64,000 nt of DNA from Rhineura floridana (Eukaryota > Chordata > Lepidosauria > Squamata > Rhineuridae). How positions within the stretch are numbered: position 1 is the first letter of the stretch; every line of letters starts with the position of its first letter. This document shows, piece after piece, positions 55,836-64,000 of this stretch. The position numbers and the translations under genes are program-made. The DNA lies in assembly GCF_030035675.1 (NCBI RefSeq), contig NC_084487.1, positions 34,328,474-34,392,473 of the forward strand, written 5' to 3'. The notes beneath the pieces were generated by a model, which saw nothing but the letters and a program-made list of their open reading frames with translations, searched no databases and was not told the DNA's origin.

Positions 55836-56277
55836 AGGTAGGCGCTTTCTCCCATAGAGGAAGTTCAGAGGAAGCTCCTTCCACTGGAGAAAAGGAATGG
55901 TTGGATCCAACCTGAACTTTAGTATCATTGAGGGGGAAAATATTTTTTAAAGCCATGGTAAGGGAAAAGAAAACAGGAGAAGGACCACTCCCCCACACTC
56001 TACTTTGCTGGCACAAGACCCTCACAGCTTTGGATTTGGTGGCTCCTCTGTCATTGGTTCTCCTTCCTCTACCCCCTTTGGATTACTATGTGATGGTCAT
56101 GCTGGGGCTGGTAGGTATTATAATCCAAACCATTGGGAAGGCACGAGGCTTGTGAAGACTGAGCTAAAAACAGTAACTCTGTTTTGTTTTTGTTTTTGTT
56201 TAAAAAAACTCACATCCAAATAAAACATACCAACAAAAGTGAAAAAATATATATTTTTGTTTTTGTGTAGCTTGTCA

Positions 56278-56520
56278 AGGAAATTTGTCAGCTCTTCCTA
56301 ACTTGACTAGGCTGGGCATGTATAGCCTTGAGAAAAGACAGGGGAGATCTGATAGCACTCTTCAAGTACTTGAAAAGTTGTCACACAGAGGACAGCCAGG
56401 ATCTCTTCTTGATCATCCCAGAGTGCAAGATAAGGAATAATGGGCTCAAGTTACAGGAAGCCAGATTTCGACTGAACATCAGGAAAAACTTCCTAAATGT
56501 TAAGAGCAGTACGACAATGG
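56278..56520 (+). mobile_element. CR1 LINE 3' fragment
   Basis: One frame gives RGDLIALFKYLKSCHTED, another block NNGLKLQEARFRLNIRKNFL, text typical of the CR1 ORF2 end. It stops abruptly at about 56520 without the usual CR1 tail, where different sequence begins. Confidence 0.75.
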
Positions 56521-56720
56521 AAATAACTTACAACAAATATTGCTTACAACAATATAAATGCCTCGAGGAGGTCTGCTCATTTGAACTTCTCGCTAGCCTG
56601 CATCCCCCTGACGAAGGCCTGAAAATCAACAGGCTGAAACGCGTTGGGTTTTTACAAACAATAATTTTCTACTTTTCTAGCATCTTGGTTTCTGCCCCCC
56701 TTTTTTCCCAAATAGGAAAG
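56521..56720 (+). mobile_element. Possible Penelope-like element end with hammerhead motif
   Basis: Sequence of about 200 bp starting just where the CR1 copy stops. It contains a complete hammerhead-ribozyme core (next entry). Penelope-like retroelements are known to carry such motifs at their ends. No Penelope protein is seen here, so the assignment rests on the motif alone. Confidence 0.4.
56604..56649 (+). ncRNA. Hammerhead-ribozyme-like motif (type I layout)
   Basis: Core CTGACGA at 56608-56614 and GAAA at 56636-56639. Stem II: 615-616 with 634-635 and 618-621 with 630-633, with G617 bulged, and an eight-base loop. Stem III is ACGCGT (56639-56644), self-complementary, so it forms only two pairs within one molecule but six between two copies. 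The cleavage site would be after U at 56645 (GUU). Stem I: CCC 56605-56607 with GGG 56646-56648. Whether it cleaves is not known. Confidence 0.6.
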
Positions 56721-57004
56721 ACCACCTGTTGTTGATTCTCATACAGGTGTTACTGGCTTGTGGGAGAAGGTGTATTGGCTGAGGTATATTATGGGGGGGT
56801 TCCTTGTGACCAGCACTGATACTGGCAACTAGATGGGAAGAATCTGAGGATGTATTCCCCTTTACTTGAAAAGAGAGGTGTATGAATGTACATTGAATTA
56901 AATACATGTACATGTGGCACTTTAAAAATTAAACAAGGTGGACAGCTGGATATCTCAGGCCATGGGTTGGCAGCTTAGGGTATTAAAATACTTCTAGGAC
57001 AAGC

Positions 57005-57320
57005 TGTGAATAAAAAGGTAAAGCTGTCCCTGCACTTGTAGTGCTAGTCGTTTCTGACTCTTAGGGTGACGTCTTGCGACGTTTACTAGGCAGACCGTAT
57101 ATATGGGGTGGGATTGCCAGTTCCTTCCCCGGCCTTTCTTTACCCCCCAGCATATGCCGGGTACTCATTTTACCGACCACGGATGGATGGAAGGTTGAGT
57201 GGACCTCGACCCCTGTTACCGGAGATTCGACTTCCTCCTTCCGTTGGAATTGAACTCCGGCCGTGAGCAGAGCTTCGGCTGCGTTACCGCTGCTTACCAC
57301 TCTGCGCCACGGAGGGTCTA
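57005..57320 (-). mobile_element. tRNA-derived SINE (GACCCTCCGTGGCGCAGAG head)
   Basis: Minus strand: GACCCTCCGTGGCGCAGAG (A box), GGTAAGCAGCGGTAACGCAG, GGAGTTCAATTCC (B box), TCGGTAAAATGAGTACCCGG, and tail AGTCAGAAACGACTAGCACT then CTTTACCTTTTT. A family distinct from the Sauria and 9780-type SINEs. Well preserved. Confidence 0.85.
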
Positions 57321-57489
57321 TGAGCTGTGAATAAGACAGATCTATTTGGAAAGGGCAGGAGCTAAACAGAAAAACACTGACATATTTCAGATATGCAAGC
57401 CAGAAAATTAATGAAAAGGCACTACATTTATAATGTTGTGTTTTTTAGCTCTCTTCATCTTTGCATTTTAATGGTTTTTAAAAACCCAG

Positions 57490-57955
57490 GAAAAGCCTGC
57501 TGGATCAGGCCAATGGCTCATCTAGTCCAGCATCGTGTTCTCACAGTAGCCAACCAGTTGCCCATGGGAAGCCCGCAAGCAGGACCTGAGTGCAAGATCA
57601 TTCTCCCTTCCTGTGGTTTCCAGCAACTGCTGTTTGGAAGCATACTGCTTCCATGGTTAGAGGCAATATACCAGTTGCTTAGCCATCATGGCTAATAGCC
57701 ATTGATAGCCTTATCCTCCATGAATTTGTCTAATCCTCTGTTAATGCCTTCCAACTTGGTGGCCATCACTGTCTCTTGTGGAAGCAAATTCCATAGTTTA
57801 ACTATGCGCTTTATGAACACATACTTTTTTTTGTCTTCTGAATCTTCCAACATTCAGCTTCATTGGATGTCCACAAGTTCTAGTGCTATGAGAGAGGAAG
57901 AAAAACTGTTTGTATCCATTTTCTCCTCACCGCATGTAATTTTATATACTTATGT
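57490..57955 (-). mobile_element. CR1 LINE 3' end, longest copy
   Basis: AGCCTGCTGGATCAGGCCAA, CCATGGGAAGCCCGCAAGCA, CCTTATCCTCCATGAATTTG, CAAATTCCATAGTTTAACTA and CATTCAGCTTCATTGGATGT. About 465 bp. Confidence 0.9.
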
Positions 57956-57956
57956 C

Positions 57957-58660
57957 CTTATTTATTTATTTATTATTTAATTTATATTCCACCCTTCCTC
58001 CCAGCAGGAGTCCAGGGCGGCAAACAAAAGCAGTAAAACACTTTAAAACATCATAAAAACAGACCTTAAAATACATTAAAACAAAACAACTTTAAAAACA
58101 TTCTTTAAAAAAGCTTTCAAAACATCTTAAATAAAAAGGGTTAAAAAAACATTGTTTAGAAAAAAAGTTTGTTTGTTTTTTAAAAAAACATATTAAAAGC
58201 AATTCCAATACAGATGCAGACTGGGATAAGTCTTAACTTAAAAGGCTTGTTGAAAGAGGAAAGTCTTCAATAGGCGCCCAAAAGATAACAGACGGCGCCT
58301 GCCTAATATTTAAGGGGAGGGAATTCCACAGGGTAGGTGCCACCACACTAAAGGTCCATTTCCTATGTTGTGCAGAATGGACCTCCTGATAAGATGGTAT
58401 CTGCAAGAGGCCCTCATCTGCAGAGCGCAGTGATTGACTGGGTGTATAAGGGGTAAGACGGTCTTTCAGGTATCCTGGTCCCGAGCTGTATAGGGCTTTG
58501 TACACCAGAACTAGAACCTTGAACTTAGTCTGGTAGCAAATTGGCAGCAAGTGCAATTGTTTCAGCAGTGGGGTGACATGTTGGCGATACCCTGTCCCAG
58601 TGAGCAGTCTCACCGCCGCATTTTGCACCAGCTGCAACTTCCAGACCTGTTGCCTCTTGC
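57957..58660 (-). mobile_element. L2-clade LINE 3' end (HRKWTF subfamily), 143-codon remnant
   Basis: The minus strand 58664 to 58233 is open: VWKLQLVQNAAVRLLTGTGY, HVTPLLKQLHLLPICYQTKF, HRKWTFSVVAPTLWNSLPLN. The 3' UTR carries TTTATTTATTTATTATTTAA and CCGCCCTGGACTCC. 5'-truncated near 58660. Confidence 0.88.
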
Positions 58661-58664
58661 TCAC

Positions 58665-59000
58665 CTTTTAACTAAACTACAAGGCCCCAAATATTGCAAC
58701 CTTTGCTGCATGAGAAAGTAAAGAAACTCCTAACACCTCTAGCCAATTTAACTTGGGGTGCGGTGCTGTTCTCCATCTCAGATCAAAATACAACTGATAA
58801 ACCTTTGGAATTACTACAACTAACCTTCAAGAGTGATTGTAAAAGAAAACTAGGGCCTTTATATTGCAAGCAGGTTGTTGATTGCACTGACATCACAATT
58901 TTATACACTTCTATCATGTCCTTTTCTCTTTTGTAAACCACTCTGGAACTATGACTGAAGGTGTTATAAAAACACTTTTTATAAGTAAATAAAAAAGGTG
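58665..59000. other. Unassigned; possible L2-like tail
   Basis: TTTTGTAAACCACTCTGGAA and TATAAAAACACTTTTTATAA at 58930-58985 resemble an L2 3' terminus in plus orientation, with AAGTAAATAAAAAA after it. Confidence 0.4.
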
Positions 59001-59005
59001 TATCC

Positions 59006-59094
59006 AGTGCAATCCTATGCATATTTACTCTGTTGTTAAGTCCCACTGCAATGGGGCTTACTCCCAAGTAAATGTGCACAGGATTGCAGTGTTA
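59006..59094. mobile_element. 90-bp MITE
   Basis: GTGCAATCCTATGCATATTT to GTGCACAGGATTGCAGTG with GTTAAGTCCCACTGCAATGG and GGGCTTACTCCCAAGTAAAT inside. Confidence 0.75.
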
Positions 59095-59627
59095 CTATCC
59101 TTTATTTGTGAGAGCATATTAGGCTAAAGAGTAAAACAATTTCAAAAGATGTCTACAGAAGCCAGAATAGTAATTAGGATGGTTGAAGTGTAGCTTAGGG
59201 TTCGCTATAAATTTAGCAACCATTCTAACAGGATTGGGCCTTAAGTAACTTGGTTACCAACCATTTTGTAATAGCAGCATGCTCAATAGCTGAGCAGAAC
59301 TGGGCGTGTTTCAAAATAAGATCCACAGAGGCGAGAAGTATCAGGAGATTAATTGGGGCAGTTGGATGGATATTTTGATATCCATATTTAGTGGCTTAGG
59401 GAGGTCTTTAAATATTCGATCAACGAGGTGCCTGAGAAGGGATCTTATGATGGGATAGAAGGCCCTAAGGGGGATAAAGAAGGATCTGCTTATGAACCTG
59501 TTGCCTTTATATTACAAGGGTAAAATGCAAGGTCACATGCTAAATTAGGAAAGAAGTTGGATACTAGAAGGATCCTTTTGATCCAAAGAATGTCCAGCAT
59601 GTCATATGGAGCTGCCTGCACATTAAA
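59095..59627. other. Unassigned intergenic
   Basis: No gene or recognised repeat. Confidence 0.4.
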
Positions 59628-59631
59628 AATA

Positions 59632-59632
59632 T

Positions 59633-59679
<47 letters not shown>

Positions 59680-59683
59680 TTAT
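59632..59683. repeat. (TTTA)n, the LINE 3' tail
   Basis: About 12 units of ATTT on the plus strand, i.e. AAAT units in the LINE sense, directly at its 3' end. Confidence 0.95.
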
Positions 59684-59866
59684 TTCAATTTATATACCGC
59701 CCTTAGCGAAATAGCTCTCAGGGCGGTGAACAAACAAAATAAAATACAATATATCATAATAAAAATACAAAAACATATACAAACAAACAACGAAAAGCAC
59801 AGCAAAAACAAAATAAATACTACAAAAATTAAAATACAGATTAAAAGATTAAAAAAGTTAAGAGGA

Positions 59867-62584
59867 TTAAAATGCCTGGGAGCATAAAAAGGTCTTTACC
59901 TGGCGCCGAAAAGATGGAAGTGTAGGCGCCAGGCGTCCCTCTTCGGGGAGGCTGTTCCACAACTCAGGGGCCACCACAAAAAAGGCCCTAGATCTCGTAA
60001 CCACCCTCCGGGCTTCCCAATGGGTTGGTACCCGGAGGAGGGCCTTAGATTCCGAACGAAGTGAACGGATAGGTTCATAGCGAGAGAGGCGTTCCACAAG
60101 GTATTGAGGTCCCACGCCGTGTAAGGCTTTATAGGTCAAAACCAGCACCTTGAATCTCGCCCGGAAGCAAATAGGAAGCCAGTGCAGACACGCCAGGACA
60201 GGTGTTATATGCGAAGACCGACTGGTCCTCGTCAATAATCTGGCAGCTGCGTTCTGCACCAGCTGAAGCTTCCGAACTGTCTTCAAGAGCAGCCCTACGT
60301 AGAGCGCATTACAGTAATCCAATCTTGAAGTTACCAGAGCGTGGACAACGGAGGCGAGGTCGTCCCTGTCCAGATAGGGGCGTAGTTGGGCTACCAGACG
60401 AAGATGGTAAAACGCATTCCGTGCCACCGAGGCCACTTGGGCCTCGAGAGACAAGGAAGAGTCGAGAAGAACCTCCAAACTACGTACCTGTTCTTTCAGG
60501 GGGAGTGTAACCCCATCCAGAACAGGGTAAGCATCCACCATCTGAGCAGGGAAGGCGTTCACCAACAATGTCTCGGTCTTGTCTGGATTGAGTCTCAGTT
60601 TATTAGCTCTCATCCAGTCCATTATCGCGGTCAGGCAACGGTTCAGCACATCAACAGACTCACCTGAGGAAGATGAAAAGGAGAAATAGAGCTGCGTGTC
60701 ATCAGCGTACTGATGGCAACGCACTCCAAAACTCCTGATGACCGCACCCAGCGGCTGCATGTAGATGTTGAAAAGCATGGGGGACAAGACCGATCCCTGG
60801 GGGACTCCACAATGGAGAGTCCATGGTGTCGAGTGATGTTCCCCAAGCACTACCTTCTGGTGACGATCCGCGAAGTAGGAGCGGAACCACTGCCAAGCAG
60901 TGCCCCCGATACCCAACTCCGTGAGTCTCCCCAGAAGGATACCATGGTCGATGGTATCAAACGCCGCTGAGAGATCAAGGAGAATCAACAGAGTCACACT
61001 CCCCCTGTCCCTCTCCCGACAAAGGTCATCATACAGGGCGACCAAGGCTGTTTCGGTGCCAAAACCGGGCCTGAAACCGGATTGAAACGGATCTAGATAA
61101 TCGGTTTCATCCAAGAGCGCCTGGAGTTGGCTGGCAACCACCCGCTCCAAAACCTTGCCCCAAAAAGGGACATTCGCCACCGGTCTATAGTTATTCAGAT
61201 TATCTGGGTCCAAGGAGGGTTTCTTTAAAAGAGGTCTCACTACTGCCTCCTTGAGGCTACCAGGGACTACTCCCTCCCTCAAGGAGGCGTTAACCACTTC
61301 CTTGGCCCAACCGGTGGTCCCAGCCCTGCTAGCTTTCACTAGCCAAGATGGGCAAGGATCCAGAACAGACGTGGTTGCCCGAACCATTCCAAGCACCTTG
61401 TCCACTTCCTCGAGCTGCACCAACTGAAACTCATCCAATAAAGAAGGACAAGGCCGTGCTCCAGACACTTCAATGGATTCATCTGTCACAACATCAGAGT
61501 CAAGGTCCCTGCGGATACATGCGATCTTATCTTGAAAGTGTCCAGCAATTTCGTTGCAGCGGGTCTCAGATGTTTCCATAGTATCGTGGGGGCCAGAGTG
61601 TAAGAGCCCTCGCACGACTTTAAAAAGCTCCGCTGGGCGGCATAAAGATGATCTAATAGAGGCAGCAAAATAGAGCTTCTTTGCTGTCCTTACCGCTTTT
61701 GTATACAACTTACTGGTGGCACTTACCAAAGCATAGTTGTATCCACTGGGAGTTTTCCTCCATCTGCACTCCAGCCTCCTCCTCTCTTGTTTCATCGCTC
61801 TCAGCTCCGGAGTATACCACGGAGCGGTATGAGCTCTACACCGGAGGGGGCGCGCGGGAGCGATCATGTCAATAGCCCGGGTCATTTCCGTATTCCACAG
61901 TGCGACCAGGGCCTCGACAGGAGCACCGGTCCTATCAGCCGGAAAATCTCCCAGAGCCCTCTGAAAACCTACGGGATCCATCCGGCTCTGGGAGCGGATC
62001 AACTTAATAGATCCTCCACCTTTGCAGAGGGAAAGAGCCGCTGTGAGTCTAAATCTCAACAAGCGGTGATCTGTCCATGACAATGGGGTAGATGAAAAAC
62101 ACCCCACCGCCAGATCACCATCTCCATGTCCAGTGGCGAAGATCAAATCAAGAGTATGTCCCGACATATGCGTTGGGCCAGTAGAAAATTGAGACAGCCC
62201 CATTGTTGTCATGGAGGCAATGAAGTCCTGAGCTGCGCCAGATAAGACAGCCTCGGCATGGACGTTGAAATCCCCCAGTACCAAAAGTCTAGGGGATCTC
62301 AACAGCACCTCCGAGACTATCTCTGTCAGTTCAGCTAAGGAAGCTGTTGGGCAGCAAGGTGGACGGTACACCAACAGTATTCCTAGTCTGTCTCCCTGGC
62401 CCAATACAAGGTGGAGACATTCCAGACCAGTTGCCGTCTGGACAGGGTGCTTGGTGAGAGGAAAAGAACTCCTATAGACCACGGCGACCCCCCCCCCTCC
62501 CCGGCCCTCAGATCTACCACAGTGCTGAACCAAATACCCGGGTGGACAAAGCTGGGAAAGAGCAACTCCTCCCTGATCAGCCAC
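59867..62584 (-). CDS. L2-clade ORF2: endonuclease and reverse transcriptase, 905 codons
   Basis: Nicks target DNA and primes reverse transcription of its own RNA. Residue positions count from the GTG at 62584, which lies inside the endonuclease and is not a true start. APE-type endonuclease: LLVLGDFNVH (101-109) and SWTDHRLL (169-176). Linker with LECRWRKTPSGYN. RT: LKEAVVRPLLKKPSLDPDNL (444-463), NYRPVANVPFWGKVLERV (465-482), LLDLSAAFDTIDH (535-547), CGVPQGSVLSPMLFNIYMQP (592-611), YADDTQLYFSF (626-636), with both catalytic aspartates of YADD and the aspartate of LDLSAAFD kept. C-terminal LDYCNALYVG, HITPVLACLHWLPICFRARF and SFRRQVKTFLCSQAF. No stop in 905 codons. L2 membership is inferred from these blocks; CR1 clade is the alternative. 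Confidence 0.9.
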   Translation of the reverse strand: MADQGGVALSQLCPPGYLVQHCGRSEGRGGGGVAVVYRSSFPLTKHPVQTATGLECLHLVLGQGDRLGILLVYRPPCCPTASLAELTEIVSEVLLRSPRLLVLGDFNVHAEAVLSGAAQDFIASMTTMGLSQFSTGPTHMSGHTLDLIFATGHGDGDLAVGCFSSTPLSWTDHRLLRFRLTAALSLCKGGGSIKLIRSQSRMDPVGFQRALGDFPADRTGAPVEALVALWNTEMTRAIDMIAPARPLRCRAHTAPWYTPELRAMKQERRRLECRWRKTPSGYNYALVSATSKLYTKAVRTAKKLYFAASIRSSLCRPAELFKVVRGLLHSGPHDTMETSETRCNEIAGHFQDKIACIRRDLDSDVVTDESIEVSGARPCPSLLDEFQLVQLEEVDKVLGMVRATTSVLDPCPSWLVKASRAGTTGWAKEVVNASLREGVVPGSLKEAVVRPLLKKPSLDPDNLNNYRPVANVPFWGKVLERVVASQLQALLDETDYLDPFQSGFRPGFGTETALVALYDDLCRERDRGSVTLLILLDLSAAFDTIDHGILLGRLTELGIGGTAWQWFRSYFADRHQKVVLGEHHSTPWTLHCGVPQGSVLSPMLFNIYMQPLGAVIRSFGVRCHQYADDTQLYFSFSSSSGESVDVLNRCLTAIMDWMRANKLRLNPDKTETLLVNAFPAQMVDAYPVLDGVTLPLKEQVRSLEVLLDSSLSLEAQVASVARNAFYHLRLVAQLRPYLDRDDLASVVHALVTSRLDYCNALYVGLLLKTVRKLQLVQNAAARLLTRTSRSSHITPVLACLHWLPICFRARFKVLVLTYKALHGVGPQYLVERLSRYEPIRSLRSESKALLRVPTHWEARRVVTRSRAFFVVAPELWNSLPEEGRLAPTLPSFRRQVKTFLCSQAF

Positions 62585-62595
62585 CCAGGTCTCGG

Positions 62596-62955
62596 TTATA
62601 CATGCCAGGTCGGCACCTCCTCCAGGATTAAATCATGGACAAGTGAGGATTTATTATGTACCGACCTGGCATTCAAAAGCAGCACTTGGAGATCCAAGAG
62701 CTGGCTGATAGGACAACCAGCAATCCTGTGGATATGAGGAGAACCGGAACAAGGCACAGACACAATTTGTCTGGGACGAGTTCCCCTTACCTGGCCTGTT
62801 CTCCTCCTAACACCATACCTCCCATTACCCGTCACTACGTTAATGGGGGCCCCCGAAAGCCCCCCCACAAAGGATGGAATCTTTTCTCCCAGGCACATGT
62901 TAAAAATACACAAATCCACACAGACAAGCAAACATACAAAACATTCACCCCACAT
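62596..62955 (-). CDS. N-terminal endonuclease part of the same L2 ORF2
   Basis: The frame contains QVLLLNARSVHNKSSLVHDL then ILEEVPTWHV, the standard start of an APE endonuclease (NARSxxNK). It stops just beyond the block where the main frame, in another phase, reads DLACITETWVADQGG. The two are the same protein separated by one small indel near 62590-62610. The residues before NARS have no recognised domain, and no separate ORF1 was found. Confidence 0.75.
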   Translation of the reverse strand: MWGECFVCLLVCVDLCIFNMCLGEKIPSFVGGLSGAPINVVTGNGRYGVRRRTGQVRGTRPRQIVSVPCSGSPHIHRIAGCPISQLLDLQVLLLNARSVHNKSSLVHDLILEEVPTWHV

Positions 62956-63199
62956 TTAACCCACACACACCCCCCAACAAACAACATTAAAAATTAGTTA
63001 ATCCTCTTCAAGCAGCGATGGCAGTCTCGAGCCCCCCATCCAAAAGCAAACCGCAGTAACGGCACCAGGACAGCAGCACAGCACCAAGCAGTAACAGCAG
63101 CACCCACATGCGAACAAAAAGCGGCGAAGGTAGCAAAGATGTAAGCCGCAATGGTAGTGTCCTGGGCAGCGGCACGGCCGTCAGTGATAATAAAAACCC

Positions 63200-63690
63200 C
63201 TGCAACCCGCGGCGGCGATGGCGGCGACGATAGGCCGCAGCGACGAAGTCCACCGGCAGCAGCATGGCCCCCCCGGCGATGACAACGCCCCGCGCGTAAG
63301 CGGGCGGCGGCAGCAATGGCAGCAGGACGGGTCACAGCGGAGTCCCCAGCAGCGACACGCCCCTCAGCAACAGCGACAACATCCGCATGCAAGCTGGCCG
63401 ACAGCGGCGGCGCGGGCCGCGGCGACAGAGTCCCCAGCAGCGACATGCCCCCTAGCAGCAGCGACAGCGTACAAGCGGGCAGACGACGGCAATGATGGCA
63501 CGGGCCGCAGCAACGGAGTCCTCAGCGGCGGCGCACCCCCCGGCAACGACGACAACGCCCGCACGCAAGCGGGCCGGCGATGACAACGACGGTGGCACAA
63601 CAATGGCGGGCGGGCGAACAGGCAGCAGCAACGGCGGCAACGCAACACCGCTGGCAGCAGGGCCCAAACAGGCCGCAACAATGCACACAC
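63200..63690 (-). repeat. GC-rich tandem units of about 81-94 bp, LINE 5' region
   Basis: The anchor AAGCGGGC or close variants recurs at 63298, 63392, 63473 and 63567, with spacings of 94, 81 and 94. Between anchors, blocks such as GCAGCGAC, GGAGTCC[CT]CAGC, ACGACAACGCCC and CATGGC/AATGGC recur in the same order, and a related unit precedes 63298. About five diverged units. They lie upstream of the L2 coding region in its sense. Confidence 0.65.
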
Positions 63691-63720
63691 ACACACAACA
63701 GCAGCGGCGAAGGCCGAAAC

Positions 63721-64000
63721 GACGTTGAATTGCTTTGGAATAATTACAGTTGCTGAGTGCCCAGCTACCTGTAGCTTTCCCTCAGTGCTCACTAGCAGCA
63801 ATTGTTGTTTCAAACGGTGGCAGCTGCTGTTAATTCAAGTGAGGGGGAGATTCCCAGTCTGTTACATGCATTGCTGGTAAGCACCATTCTTGTTTCTAAT
63901 TATTTTGACATTCTTCTGTAGGAGGCGTTTAGTTGTCTTAGTGTTCTTTTAGTCAGAGTGATAAAGTATTTTAAGACTCTATCTCTGCCTTCTCGACCTT
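63721..64000. other. Unassigned; possible LINE 5' boundary
   Basis: Ordinary GC content returns here. CTGGTAAGCACC near 63868 resembles a splice donor on the plus strand, but no exon upstream of it is supported. Confidence 0.3.

Larger units (their letters stand above)
59628..63720 (-). mobile_element. L2-clade LINE, near full length
   Basis: Read on the minus strand: GC-rich 5' region (63720-62990), a single large coding region for endonuclease and RT (62955-59867), a 3' UTR with GTTCACCGCCCTGAGAGCTA and GGGCGGTATATAAATTG, and a tail of AAAT units. One frame break is visible near the start of the endonuclease (about 62600). The 5' limit is not certain because no target-site duplication was found. 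Many short L2 fragments in the window share its 3' end. Confidence 0.88.

Noticed and set aside
60202-62997. Plus-strand open frames across the L2 LINE
   Set aside because: Shadows of the 905-codon minus-strand frame.
63000-63720. CpG-island promoter of a host gene
   Set aside because: Kept only as an alternative: the tandem units lie contiguous with, and in sense to, the LINE, and no host exon follows. The donor-like CTGGTAAGC at 63868 is not enough.

Overview
The window is vertebrate genomic DNA, almost certainly from a squamate reptile and probably a lizard. The diagnostic signs are a BovB (RTE-clade) LINE, tRNA-headed Sauria SINEs with a BovB-like tail, a 5S rRNA-headed Sauria SINE, CR1 LINE 3' ends, L2-clade LINEs, a young L1 copy, and a very dense load of hAT-like non-autonomous DNA transposons. 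I cannot name the species.

Only one host gene is supported. The terminal coding exon of SPIC, an ETS-family transcription factor of the PU.1/Spi-B/Spi-C group, lies at about 887-1308 on the + strand. Its earlier exons would be upstream of the window. From about 2 kb to the end I find no further host exon, so this looks like the repeat-filled intergenic stretch downstream of SPIC. In human the next gene there is MYBPC1; that is known synteny and not something seen here.

Layout: 1-886, last SPIC intron with an L2 LINE 3' end and a small foldback element. 887-about 2000, SPIC last exon and probable 3' UTR. 2.2-10.2 kb, CR1 and L2 3' ends, SINEs (including a 5S-headed one) and MITEs. 10.2-12.7 kb, a nested hAT complex with readable target-site duplications. 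12.9-13.8 kb, a CR1 split by a hAT element that is itself split by a TA-flanked MITE. 15.2-16.5 kb, a 5'-truncated L1 with an open ORF2 end and an 11-bp target-site duplication. 17.8-45 kb, a mosaic of L2 fragments, foldback hAT MITEs, CR1 ends, SINEs and microsatellites, including about 140 bp of GATA. 45.2-48.1 kb, a nearly full-length but broken BovB. 48.5-59 kb, more foldback MITEs, SINEs and LINE ends, and a hammerhead-ribozyme-like motif near 56.6 kb. 59.6-about 63.7 kb (minus strand), a nearly full-length L2-clade LINE with a 905-codon endonuclease/reverse-transcriptase frame, preceded by a GC-rich tandem-repeat region that may be its 5' UTR.

The parts are related: the SINEs carry tails like the BovB 3' end, consistent with BovB-driven mobilisation, and the many short L2 pieces are the 3' ends of relatives of the full-length copy at 60-63 kb. 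The nested insertions give a relative order of activity. The most unusual items are the hammerhead-like motif, the GC-rich monomer array in front of the L2 LINE, and the hAT nests.
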